From contig NZ_CALIST010000010.1 in the NCBI RefSeq assembly GCF_938041645.1, positions 1-60,925 on the forward strand: 60,925 bases of DNA, given 5' to 3'. Under the pieces are notes generated by a model. That model was not told the DNA's origin and searched no databases. It saw only the letters and a list, made by a program, of their open reading frames with translations. Made by a program: the position numbers and the translations under genes. Every line of letters starts with the position of its first letter. Position 1 is the stretch's first letter. Positions 17,489 through 25,631 of the stretch are shown one piece after another. This stretch comes from an uncultured Campylobacter sp. Lineage in GTDB: Bacteria > Campylobacterota > Campylobacteria > Campylobacterales > Campylobacteraceae.

Positions 17489-18084
17489 AAAGCTATGGGC
17501 AGATAGAACGGATATGATTGCGATCACAATGGAATTTTAGCCGTAATGAAATTTTATCCGTTGCTTGCAAATCTTTTGCTATTTTTGTTTTAAAAATTTT
17601 TGCTAAAGGATTTTATTTATGCTTACGAGTGCATAGTAAAAGTACCGCACTAAAATTTATTGAGCTCGGTGATGTACTCTTGAGAGTGCGCCTAAAATAT
17701 TTTTATGCTCACGCTCCGCACCGCTGCGGCGGTGCGGTAATGAGCGGCGATAGATAAGTTGTCGCGCGGCGACGGGCGGTAGCCGATGATCACGACCGCA
17801 GCGCTCGCAGGCCGGTCGCTCGCAAAAGCGCTTTTTTGCATTCATAGCGTGCATTGGCGGCGCAAGGTCGGCGGCATTGTTTGATCCGTTGCGCGCGAAA
17901 TGAAATTTTATCGTTTAAATTCTAGAGTAAGACCCTGCGCCTGCAGCGGCAAATTTGCTTGTATGAATGAAATTTATCGTCCAAATTTAGTAAAAGATAA
18001 AATTCCAAATCGCGCGTGAAGTGGTGTGAAATTTTATTTGGTTTTGTTTCGCCGCGCAGCGGTTTGCACGACTTGCTTTAAATT
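17489..18084. other. gene-poor spacer
   Basis: About 600 bases. Open frames here lack a Shine-Dalgarno and family features. Holds the second copy of the dispersed repeat and several AAATTT words. Confidence 0.55.
17771..17836. repeat. dispersed repeat copy B
   Basis: Second copy of the 66-bp sequence at 16593-16658, same orientation, about 1.18 kb apart. Differences are scattered substitutions. Confidence 0.7.
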
Positions 18085-18588
18085 TTACTTTATCCCCGCA
18101 AATGCTGCTTTTGCGTCCGCCAAATCCTTCTCGTCCGGGTGCTTCGCAGCCTCCGCCCAGCGCGCAAGTCGCTCGGGAGTGATAGGGTGGGGCGAGTTGC
18201 CGCCGGCCGCCATTTTGCGCATCGTCTCAAGTAGATTCGGATCGATCGCGCCCTGGCAGGCAAACTCCCTTATAATCTCGTTGCCGTTTGCTTTAAGCCC
18301 CTCTTCAAAGCCATCCAAACACTTACGCGAATGCTCGCCGTCCGGTTCCGCGCCCAGAGTCATGAAAACGCCAAGCTTCTTGTTGTGAATTTTACGTAAA
18401 AAGCGCGTAAATTTCGCCTCGGCCTCGCCCTTATCGACGTAAAAGCCCAAGGCTATAAAGTCGTAGTCATCGACCTCGCCTTCAAAGTCGCGGAAATTTA
18501 AGCTTTCGCAGCCTAGTTGTTCGGCGATCGCGTCGCCCACCTTTTTCGTGTTACCCGTTTGTGAGGTGTAAAGCACGATTTTTTTCAT
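18085..18588 (-). CDS. flavodoxin-like protein of the heme operon (HmuF-like)
   Basis: 167 aa, starting MKKIVLYTSQTGNTKKVGDA, the FMN phosphate-binding loop of flavodoxins, with FIALGFYVDKGEAEAKF as the second FMN loop. Its ATG overlaps the stop of the radical SAM gene (ATGA), so it is the last gene of the heme operon. In Fusobacterium nucleatum a flavodoxin-superfamily protein (HmuF) next to the anaerobilin synthase takes part in heme trafficking and reduction of anaerobilin; the same place and fold here suggest the same role. An open frame extends 18 codons upstream, but the coupled ATG is preferred. A generic flavodoxin electron donor is the alternative. Confidence 0.8.
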   Translation of the reverse strand: MKKIVLYTSQTGNTKKVGDAIAEQLGCESLNFRDFEGEVDDYDFIALGFYVDKGEAEAKFTRFLRKIHNKKLGVFMTLGAEPDGEHSRKCLDGFEEGLKANGNEIIREFACQGAIDPNLLETMRKMAAGGNSPHPITPERLARWAEAAKHPDEKDLADAKAAFAGIK

Positions 18589-19799
18589 ACAAAATCCTTT
18601 TTCATAATGTTTGCTATCTCTTCGTTGATGTTGTTGCCCCAAAAAACTCCGTCCAAGTTCAAGATCGATTTTTCATCCTTAAGCTTCAAAAGCCCCCAGC
18701 TTTGAAATTCTTTGAGCTTTTGCACTACTTCGCCGTAAATATTCGCGCTTAGGGCCTCTTTTAGCTCGTTTAAGCTTACGATCGGGTATTGAAATAGATT
18801 GTTTAGCACGCTATATTTTGCCTCGCGCTCATCGATTCGCGAGATCATCTTGTGTCCCGACACGCCGTAAATTCCGAAGCCCGCTACGTGTCCGCCCGCG
18901 CCGTTGCCGATAGGCAGGATATCCGTGCCCTTGTGGCTTAGCTTGATGTAGCCGTAGTTATCGCGACCTTTTCGAGCAAGCTTAGTAAGCTCCAAAACCT
19001 CGAAATTCCCGCTTTGCAGCAGCGCCTCTGCAAAGGCATGGTGCAGCTTTTTATCAGTCGGCAGATCGTAGTAGGAGGTGTCGATCTTTTTGGATAGCTC
19101 CGAGCCATCGAAAAACATCAGCGAGTAAAAGCTGGCGCTATCTAGACCTAGCTCATTTACGTAATTAGCATCTGCGATCGCCTCCTCTACGCTTTCGCTG
19201 GGGAAGTTGTAGATGATGTCGCAGCAGAGCATGCCGTCAAATTTTTCTCTAAGCTCCTTTAGTCGCTCGATCGCGCGAGCGGGCTTATGCACGCGGTTTA
19301 GAAGCGCGCGCCCCTGTCTACTGAAGGTCTGCACGCCGATGCTAAAGCGATTTACGCCGAAGCTTTGCAGAGCGAGCGCTTTTTGCGTATCTAGATTATG
19401 CAGCGTGGTTTCTATGCTGATCTCGCAGTCGTCCGCGATCTTAAAATTTTTATGCAGTGCGTCCAGAACCTTTTCAAAGTGCGCTTCGCTAAATACACTC
19501 GGCGTGCCGCCGCCGAAGTAGATGCTTTTAACGTTTTTGGTATCGAAGTAGGGCATCTCGCCGTAGTCTTTGATCTGGCGGATTAAAAATTTAGCGTATT
19601 CGTCCAGCTCGTCGCCGAGTTTGGAGCGCATCATCGAACAAAACGAGCAGATGTTGTCGCAAAAGGGCACATGCAGATAGATCACGCAATCGCTGTCTTT
19701 GGCGGGCTGCTCCAGCGCGTCGAACAGCTCGTTTTCGCTTGCGGAAACGCTCTCGAAAAGCTTGGAGCGGTGGTGGGATTTAATGCGTTCTTTAAACAT
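18585..19799 (-). CDS. radical SAM heme-degrading enzyme (ChuW/HutW/HmuW type)
   Basis: 404 aa, HemN-like. The radical SAM cluster motif is C47-x3-C51-x2-C54 in HVPFCDNICSFC, followed by YFGGGTPS, ETTLHNL and FSIGVQTFSRQGRALLNR. HemN-type sequence inside a heme transporter operon marks the ChuW/HutW/HmuW group, which opens the heme ring without oxygen using SAM and forms anaerobilin, freeing iron. It starts directly after the binding-protein gene and overlaps the flavodoxin gene. A coproporphyrinogen dehydrogenase role is less likely because of the operon. Confidence 0.87.
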   Translation of the reverse strand: MFKERIKSHHRSKLFESVSASENELFDALEQPAKDSDCVIYLHVPFCDNICSFCSMMRSKLGDELDEYAKFLIRQIKDYGEMPYFDTKNVKSIYFGGGTPSVFSEAHFEKVLDALHKNFKIADDCEISIETTLHNLDTQKALALQSFGVNRFSIGVQTFSRQGRALLNRVHKPARAIERLKELREKFDGMLCCDIIYNFPSESVEEAIADANYVNELGLDSASFYSLMFFDGSELSKKIDTSYYDLPTDKKLHHAFAEALLQSGNFEVLELTKLARKGRDNYGYIKLSHKGTDILPIGNGAGGHVAGFGIYGVSGHKMISRIDEREAKYSVLNNLFQYPIVSLNELKEALSANIYGEVVQKLKEFQSWGLLKLKDEKSILNLDGVFWGNNINEEIANIMKKDFV

Positions 19800-20582
19800 C
19801 TATTTCGTTGCCTCCGCGTAAATTTCATCCACCGTCTCGCCGATCTGCGGGCTGCCCCGCAAGATGAGCGTCGGGGCTTTTAAAATTTTGCCCGATTTTA
19901 CCGCTTTAGTGTTGCTAAGAATCGGATTTGCCTTTAAAAAATCCTCCGTCTCGCCACCCACGACGACGATTATATCGGGGTTTTGCTCCAAGATGTATTC
20001 GGCAGATACCGAAGGCGTGCTGCCTTTTAGGCCGTCTGCGATATTTTTGGCGCCTAGGCGAGCGAAGATATCGCCGATGAGGGTTTTGTCATTGAAAGCC
20101 ATAGTGGCGTTTGAGCCGAAAAATAGCGCTACTTTTTTACCGCGAAGAGCGGGTTTGTCTGCAAAAATTCCATCCATCCGCGCGCAAATTTTATCCGCCT
20201 CGCTCTCTTTTTTTACGATTGCGGCGACCTTTTTTACGTTTTGGCAGATCTCTGCGGTGGAGTTCGCATCCATCGCAAGGCTCTTAAGCCCTAGCTTTTG
20301 CAGATTCTCGCTAACGCCTGCGGAGTGAAAGCTCGTGATGACCAGATCGGGCTTAAGCTCGACGATCTTTTCCATATTCGGCTTTATGTAGGTGCCTACG
20401 CTAGGCAGTTTCGCGGTTTCTGCCTCCGGGCGGATCTTACTCATCGAGGTAGTTGAGATCGCAGCGATCTGATCCTGCGCGCCTAAAGCGTAGATGATCT
20501 CGACTGCAGCGGGGTCGAGCACTACCAGGCCTTTGGCGAGCGCAAAACTCGCCGAAAGCAAAGCTATAAGAATTTTTTTCAC
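19800..20582 (-). CDS. hmuT: heme ABC transporter periplasmic binding protein
   Basis: 260 aa, GTG start overlapping the ATPase stop. A signal peptide (KKILIALLSASFALAKG) is followed by the two-lobe BtuF/HmuT-type binding fold: VVLDPAAVEIIYALGAQDQI, KLPSVGTYIKPNMEKI, PDLVITSFH and PDIIVVVGG. No lipobox is seen. It carries heme across the periplasm to the permease. Gene order U-V-T-W-F follows other heme operons of anaerobes. Confidence 0.88.
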   Translation of the reverse strand: MKKILIALLSASFALAKGLVVLDPAAVEIIYALGAQDQIAAISTTSMSKIRPEAETAKLPSVGTYIKPNMEKIVELKPDLVITSFHSAGVSENLQKLGLKSLAMDANSTAEICQNVKKVAAIVKKESEADKICARMDGIFADKPALRGKKVALFFGSNATMAFNDKTLIGDIFARLGAKNIADGLKGSTPSVSAEYILEQNPDIIVVVGGETEDFLKANPILSNTKAVKSGKILKAPTLILRGSPQIGETVDEIYAEATK

Positions 20583-21352
20583 ATTTTCTCCTTTTGCGGT
20601 AAGATAAATTTGGTTCCCAAATTTTCGACTATCAGGGCGTCAAAGCCGTAAATTTCTTTTATGATCTGCGGCGTAAAAAGCTCGCTCGCGCTACCGCGAT
20701 ACCTTACTGCGCCGTCTTTTAGCATCAAAATTTCATCGCAAAAAAGCGAGGCTAAATTTAGATCGTGCAGCACGATGACGCTCGTTAAATTTAGCGTTTT
20801 GGTTAAATTTTCGCAGATCTTCATAGCCTCGATCGCGTAGTTCATATCAAGCGCGCCCGTGGGCTCATCGAGCAGTAAAATTTCAGGCTCGCTTACTAGC
20901 GCTCTGGCAAGCAGCACGCGCCCGAACTCGCCGCCGCTTAGCTCAAACGCGCTGCGATTTAAAAATTTCTTCACGTCCAAAAGCTCGGCGATTTGCTCTA
21001 CCTTGTCGCGGTCGCTCGCATCGTAGCCGCTAAATGCGCTTTTTAGGCGGCAAAATCTGCCCGCAAGTAAAATTTCATTCACGTTCAGTGCGGCTGCGAG
21101 GGCTGTTTTTTGCGGCACGAAGCCGATGAGCGCGGCAAGCTCTTTGAGGCTATATTCGCTTGCTTTTTTGCCGTTTATTTCGATGATGCCGCTTGCGGGC
21201 TTTAAAATTTGCAATATATTTTTTAGCAAAGTGCTTTTGCCGCAGCCGTTAGGACCCAAAATCCCGTAAAATTTACCCCGCTTTAAATTTAACTCTATGC
21301 CTCGCAAGATCGCCCGCTTGCCGTAGCTGAAGTTTAGCGCCGAAATTTTCAT
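20579..21352 (-). CDS. hmuV: heme ABC transporter ATP-binding protein
   Basis: 257 aa. Walker A GPNGCGKSTLLK, Q-loop VPQKTA, ABC signature LSGGEFGRVLLARAL, Walker B EILLLDEPTGALDM, and the H-loop in VIVLHDLNLA. FepC/HmuV-type importer ATPase. It overlaps the permease gene (ATGCATGA) and hmuT (GTGA), so the operon is translationally coupled. Confidence 0.92.
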   Translation of the reverse strand: MKISALNFSYGKRAILRGIELNLKRGKFYGILGPNGCGKSTLLKNILQILKPASGIIEINGKKASEYSLKELAALIGFVPQKTALAAALNVNEILLAGRFCRLKSAFSGYDASDRDKVEQIAELLDVKKFLNRSAFELSGGEFGRVLLARALVSEPEILLLDEPTGALDMNYAIEAMKICENLTKTLNLTSVIVLHDLNLASLFCDEILMLKDGAVRYRGSASELFTPQIIKEIYGFDALIVENLGTKFILPQKEKM

Positions 21353-22317
21353 GCATGCTTCCTAAACGCGAGGTATAGAAAAAATGGTGCGCCGAAAAAG
21401 GAGGTCACCACGCCGATCGGAATTTCTACCGGCGAGAGGGCGTTTTTAGCGATTACGTCGCAAAAAACCAAAAAAACTCCGCCGGTAAGCGCGCTAGCGG
21501 GGATCAGCACGGCGTTGCTCGCCGTATGAAGCGCCATGCGAAGCGTGTGCGGAATGATGAGCCCCACGAAGCCTATCATCCCCGTAAATGCGACCGAAAA
21601 GCCGATGATGAGCGAGGAGACGATGAGCAGGCTCTTTTTGGACTTCTCGACGTTGAGCCCCAGCGATTTCGCCTCCTCGTCGCCGTTTAAGATGATATTT
21701 AGCTCGTGGCGCTTTGCGTAAAAATACGCCATGCAAAACAGCAGCGGCGGCAGCAAAAGCGCGATCTTTTGCCAGTTTGCGCCGCCTAGATAGCCCATCA
21801 TCCACGCCGTAATCCTAAAACTATCCTCTCCGATTAGATAGACCGCGAAGGATGTAAATGCGCCCAAAAACGACGATACGGCGATGCCTACGATCAGCAG
21901 AGTAGAGATCGAGCGGGTATGGGCGGCGAGCTTAAAGATCACGAGCGAAAGCCCGCTGGCGGCCAAAAATGCGAAAATTCCATAAAAAACGTCGCTAAGC
22001 CCCAGCAGATAGGCTATGACCGCGCCGAAAGTCGCTGCCGAGGCGATACCGATGATGTAGGGATCTGCAAGCGGGTTTAAAAATACGCTTTGCACCACCA
22101 CTCCCGAAGTTGCCAGCAGCGCGCCTATTAAAATTCCAAGCACGAGGCGCGGCAGGCGCATTTGCAGCAAGATGAGCTCCTTGGTCTCGTCTATCTCGCC
22201 GAAGGTGAAAAATTTCGCGATGTCACCTAGCGAAATGCTCGCCCCGCCGCTGCTTACGGCCACTAAAGCAAGCAATATAAAAGCTACGATTAGAAAGAGA
22301 TAAAATTTAAAGCTCAT
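21349..22317 (-). CDS. hmuU: heme ABC transporter permease (FecCD family)
   Basis: 322 aa, about ten hydrophobic segments. Family motifs are LRLPRLVLGILIGALLATSG, VVQSVFLNPLADPYIIG, and near the C-terminus GFVGLIIPHTLRM. It forms the inner-membrane channel with HmuV. GGTGGG before the ATG overlaps the end of the 62-aa upstream ORF, whose TGA overlaps this ATG. Confidence 0.92.
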   Translation of the reverse strand: MSFKFYLFLIVAFILLALVAVSSGGASISLGDIAKFFTFGEIDETKELILLQMRLPRLVLGILIGALLATSGVVVQSVFLNPLADPYIIGIASAATFGAVIAYLLGLSDVFYGIFAFLAASGLSLVIFKLAAHTRSISTLLIVGIAVSSFLGAFTSFAVYLIGEDSFRITAWMMGYLGGANWQKIALLLPPLLFCMAYFYAKRHELNIILNGDEEAKSLGLNVEKSKKSLLIVSSLIIGFSVAFTGMIGFVGLIIPHTLRMALHTASNAVLIPASALTGGVFLVFCDVIAKNALSPVEIPIGVVTSFFGAPFFLYLAFRKHA

Positions 22318-22502
22318 AGCCCACCAGGCGAACTATACGCGCAGATTTCGTCGCAGCGGATATTTTTAAAATTTAAGCGGTGCCAGGAATTTATACGCGC
22401 GGAATTTATGAAATTCTCGCGGCTGGCGCCATCATTTTTGAAGCTTGCATAGCTTTTGATATCAGCGCGAAAAAGTGCGTAGCCGCACACCTGATCCGGC
22501 AT
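22314..22502 (-). CDS. 62-aa leader ORF of the heme operon, unknown
   Basis: Starts MPDQVCGYALFRADIKSYAS and ends CAYSSPGGL*. An excellent Shine-Dalgarno (TAGGAGG, six bases before the ATG) and a TGA that overlaps the hmuU ATG argue that it is translated and coupled to hmuU. The open frame continues upstream to 22664 but without a better start signal. Three cysteines and one His are present. No family recognised. It could be a real small protein, or a leader peptide controlling hmuU translation. Confidence 0.5.
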   Translation of the reverse strand: MPDQVCGYALFRADIKSYASFKNDGASRENFINSARINSWHRLNFKNIRCDEICAYSSPGGL

Positions 22503-22542
22503 AAATTTCCTCCTAAAAGTATTCGCGATTTTTATTAAGAAA

Positions 22543-22560
22543 TTAAAATCGTTATCATGG
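22543..22560. promoter_or_regulatory. possible Fur-type operator of the heme operon
   Basis: On the minus strand the sequence around ATGATAACGATTTTAATT, about 40-60 bases upstream of the leader ORF, partly fits the GATAAT-repeat logic of Fur boxes and overlaps AT-rich promoter-like DNA. Iron control of heme uptake is expected from the family; the site itself is weak. Confidence 0.25.
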
Positions 22561-22875
22561 GATTTTATCGCTTGATTTCTTAAACCGCGATAAATTCCGT
22601 AACGGCTAAGAGCTGTGGAGTTAAATTTAGGGCGATTAAATGTTAAAATTTCGCGCGTCTCCAAGCCGTCTATTTAAATTTGAAATTCAAAATTTAGGCG
22701 GTAAATTTAAACGCCGAAAGAGCTCTTTTTAATTTCGCGATTCAGCTTTAAATTATAAAAACGCCGATAAAATACGCACTAAATTTTATTTAGCGAGCCC
22801 CGCTTTAAAGGCGTAAGTCGTTTTGTTAAACGGCAAACTGCGCCCAAGCCGCTCGCTAAGCTTTAAGGAGTGGGC

Positions 22876-24957
22876 ATGAAAACATGGCAAAAGATCCTTT
22901 GGGCGGCGGTCGCCGTCATAGGGGCGTGGTGTTTCGGCGTACTTGCGCTAAATAAAGGCGAGAGCATCAGTGCCGTCTGGCTCGTAGTGGCCAGCGCGTG
23001 CATCTATCTGATCGGATACACCTTCTACGGGCGCTTTATCGCGTATCGCGTCTTTGAGCTGGACGATCGCCGCGCAACTCCTGCAGTGATCCGAAACGAC
23101 GGACGAGATTACGTCCCTACAAACAAATACGTCCTTTTCGGCCACCATTTCGCCGCTATCGCGGGCGCCGGACCGCTCGTAGGCCCGGTAGTGGCCGCAC
23201 AGATGGGCTATTTGCCCGGTACCATTTGGCTTTTGGTAGGCGTCGTGCTCGCAGGCGCGGTACATGATTTCATCGTGCTCGTGCTATCTACGCGACGCGG
23301 CGGCAAGAGCCTCGGCGAGATGATCAAAGAGGAGATGGGCAAGCTCACGGGCGGCATCGCGATGATCGGGATTTTTTTCATCATGCTGATCATCGTGGCG
23401 ATCTTGGCGATGGTCGTCGTAAAGGCGCTCGCGAACTCGCCGTGGGGGCTTTTTACGATCGCGATGACGATACCGATCGCCATATTTATGGGAATTTACA
23501 TGAGGTTCTTGCGCCCGGGCAAGGTCAGCGAGGCATCGATCATCGGCTTTATTTTGCTGATGCTTTCGCTTTGGGGCGGGCATTACGTCTCGATCGATCC
23601 GTACTGGCACGACGTCTTTTCGCTAAAGGGCGAGACGCTCGCGCTTCTTACGATCGGCTACGGCTTTGTAGCGGCGATCTTGCCGGTGTGGCTGCTGCTT
23701 GCGCCGCGCGATTATCTAAGCACTTTCCTTAAACTCGGCGTCATCATCGGCATGGCGGTCGCGATAATTTTCGTCGCGCCCGAGCTTAAAATGCCCGCTA
23801 CGACGAAATTTATCGACGGCACGGGCCCCGTTTTTGCAGGTCCGATATTTCCATTTTTGTTTATCACGATCGCATGCGGCGCTATCTCGGGCTTTCACGC
23901 GCTGATCTCCAGCGGCACGACGCCGAAGATGGTCGAGCGCGAAACCCATACTCTTTTCATCGGCTACGGCTCGATGCTTATGGAAAGCCTCGTGGGCGTA
24001 ATGGCGCTTGTGGCTGCGTGCATCCTAAGCCCTGGCGAATACTTCGCTATCAACTCGCCAGCCGCGGTACTCGGTAAAGACGCGGTAAGCGCCGCAGCGT
24101 ATATAAGCTCTATCGGATTTAGCATTACGCCCGAGCAGATCGGCGCCTTGGCCTCAAACGTCGGCGAAACCACGATGATGAGCCGCACGGGCGGCGCTCC
24201 TACCTTTGCGATGGGGCTAACGATGCTGCTGCATCAGATCATCGGCGGCAAGGAGCTGATGGCGTTTTGGTACCATTTCGCGATTCTATTTGAGGCGCTG
24301 TTTATTCTGACCGCAGTCGATGCAGGTACGCGCACGGGGCGCTTTATGGTGCAAGAAATTTTAGGCAACGTCTATAAGCCATTCTCCGATACCAAAAATT
24401 TTCTCTACGGCATCATCGCGACGGTGATCTGCGTGGCGGGCTGGGGCTATCTGCTCTACAGCGGCGTTACCGATCCTATGGGTGGAATTTACACGCTGTG
24501 GCCGCTTTTCGGCGCGTCCAATCAGATGCTCGCGGGCATCGCGCTGCTGCTTGCGACGGTGGTGCTTTTTAAAATGGGCAAGCAAAAATACGCCTTCGTC
24601 ACGATCGCTCCTGCGATCTGGGTGCTTATAACCACGCTTTATGCGGCGATCTTGAAGCTGATGCCGGCTAACGGCGAGCGCGTGCACGACGCGGTAAGCC
24701 ACGTAGCTATCGCGCAAAATACCGCCGCCAAGCTTGCTAGCCTAAGCGATCCCGCGGCGATCGAAAAGGCGCAGGCTATCATCAGAAATAACGTCATCGA
24801 CGCCGTGCTATGTGCTCTTTTCGTCGTCGTTACGATCATCGTCATCACTCAAACGATCCGAATGTGCCTTAAAATTTCAAAGGGCGGCGCGAGCGAGGGA
24901 TATTTCAAGCTAGCAGAAAGCGAGTACGTGGACAGGGGCGTTTATGAAAAAGTTTAA
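22876..24957 (+). CDS. cstA: carbon starvation protein CstA (peptide/pyruvate transporter family)
   Basis: 693 aa, very hydrophobic, with many membrane helices. Motifs typical of CstA are TNKYVLFGHHFAAIAGAGPL, VGPVVAAQMGYLPGTIW, SGFHALISSGTTPKM, and DAGTRTGRFMVQE. AAGGAG is correctly spaced for the ATG at 22876; a GTG two codons earlier overlaps the Shine-Dalgarno. CstA proteins import peptides and, in related BtsT proteins, pyruvate; C. jejuni CstA is used for peptide utilisation. It overlaps the small selenoprotein gene by 14 bases. Confidence 0.95.
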   Translation: MKTWQKILWAAVAVIGAWCFGVLALNKGESISAVWLVVASACIYLIGYTFYGRFIAYRVFELDDRRATPAVIRNDGRDYVPTNKYVLFGHHFAAIAGAGPLVGPVVAAQMGYLPGTIWLLVGVVLAGAVHDFIVLVLSTRRGGKSLGEMIKEEMGKLTGGIAMIGIFFIMLIIVAILAMVVVKALANSPWGLFTIAMTIPIAIFMGIYMRFLRPGKVSEASIIGFILLMLSLWGGHYVSIDPYWHDVFSLKGETLALLTIGYGFVAAILPVWLLLAPRDYLSTFLKLGVIIGMAVAIIFVAPELKMPATTKFIDGTGPVFAGPIFPFLFITIACGAISGFHALISSGTTPKMVERETHTLFIGYGSMLMESLVGVMALVAACILSPGEYFAINSPAAVLGKDAVSAAAYISSIGFSITPEQIGALASNVGETTMMSRTGGAPTFAMGLTMLLHQIIGGKELMAFWYHFAILFEALFILTAVDAGTRTGRFMVQEILGNVYKPFSDTKNFLYGIIATVICVAGWGYLLYSGVTDPMGGIYTLWPLFGASNQMLAGIALLLATVVLFKMGKQKYAFVTIAPAIWVLITTLYAAILKLMPANGERVHDAVSHVAIAQNTAAKLASLSDPAAIEKAQAIIRNNVIDAVLCALFVVVTIIVITQTIRMCLKISKGGASEGYFKLAESEYVDRGVYEKV

Positions 24958-25162
24958 ATTTAATCCGCTCGCAGCCCCGAAGGCCGTGGCGAGGTTTTTG
25001 GCGCGCGCGGATGCCGCACTTGCGCCGCTCATCGGGCTCGGCGATTACGAGGGCTATCTGAGCCATTTCAGAAGCGTTCATCCGGACGAAATCCCGCTAA
25101 GCAGAGCGGAATTTTTTCGCGCGATGCAAGATAGCAAGGCAAAAAACGTCAAGTGCTGATAG
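24944..25162 (+). CDS. YbdD/YjiX-family small selenoprotein ending Lys-Cys-Sec (KCU-star type)
   Basis: 72 aa if the TGA at 25157-25159 is read as selenocysteine; the next codon is TAG. The body (ADAALAPLIGLGDYEGYLSH, then FRSVHPDEIPLSRAEFFR) is the small CstA-associated YbdD/YjiX (DUF466) protein. The end reads AAG TGC TGA TAG, that is Lys-Cys-Sec-stop, the hallmark of the KCU-star selenoproteins known in this family. A stem-loop with a GGUC apical loop begins five bases after TGA. Conventional callers would end it at Cys71 with TGA as stop. The gene overlaps cstA and presumably makes an accessory subunit for it. A C-terminal Cys-Sec pair suggests redox or metal chemistry. Confidence 0.85.
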
Positions 25163-25163
25163 C

Positions 25164-25197
25164 GGCGAAAGGGCGCGGTCGCGCCGTACTCATCGCC
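25164..25197 (+). promoter_or_regulatory. bacterial SECIS hairpin for the Lys-Cys-Sec protein
   Basis: Lower stem GGCGA (25164-25168) pairs with TCGCC (25193-25197). Upper stem GGCGC (25172-25176) pairs with GCGCC (25181-25185). The apical loop is GGTC (25177-25180), 17 bases after the TGA, close to the spacing in E. coli fdhF, whose loop also contains GGUC recognised by SelB. The internal loops are AAG and a 7-base 3' strand. Confidence 0.8.
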
Positions 25198-25631
25198 GGT
25201 CTGCGACGCTTTGCCGTCTTGTCGTAAAATTTCGCCGCGGGTTTGAAATTTTAATTTAGACTAGGGCGCGGATAAAGTGTGCGAACGAGGTTAAATTTAG
25301 CACGCCGCACAAACCGCCGCCGAGTGAAATTTAGACTAGCCGCGCGGCGTAAATTTTAAAATGATTAAATTTCAAGGCGCCGCGAAGCCCGCAAGTCTTT
25401 TCTGTGGTAGCCAAAAGCTTGCAGGCTTTAAAATTTGAAATTCCAAAATCCGTAAAGCAAGATTTTACGCCGTATCGTTTCGCGGGCGAGATTTATGCCG
25501 CAAAATTCGGCGCGCGCAGGGTAAATTTACCCTGCACCGAAGGCGCAAAGTAAATTTAGAATACATTAAGAATATAAGAAAGGAGGAGGGTTTAATATTA
25601 AAATTATTTCCTGGCTATTTTTTGATATTCT
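25198..25631. other. intergenic with a hairpin and a perfect palindrome
   Basis: No gene seen. 25385-25428 is an inverted repeat, AAGCCCGCAAG / CTTGCAGGCTT with one mismatch and a 22-base loop, followed by TAAAATTT; it may terminate the cstA unit. 25516-25535 is GCAGGGTAAATTTACCCTGC, a perfect 20-base palindrome around AAATTT. Confidence 0.6.

Noticed and set aside
17518..17757. 79-aa open frame
   Set aside because: No start signal, composition unlike a protein, ends in the repeat region.
22503..22664. N-terminal extension of the heme-operon leader ORF
   Set aside because: No start signal; the internal ATG at 22502 has a far better Shine-Dalgarno.
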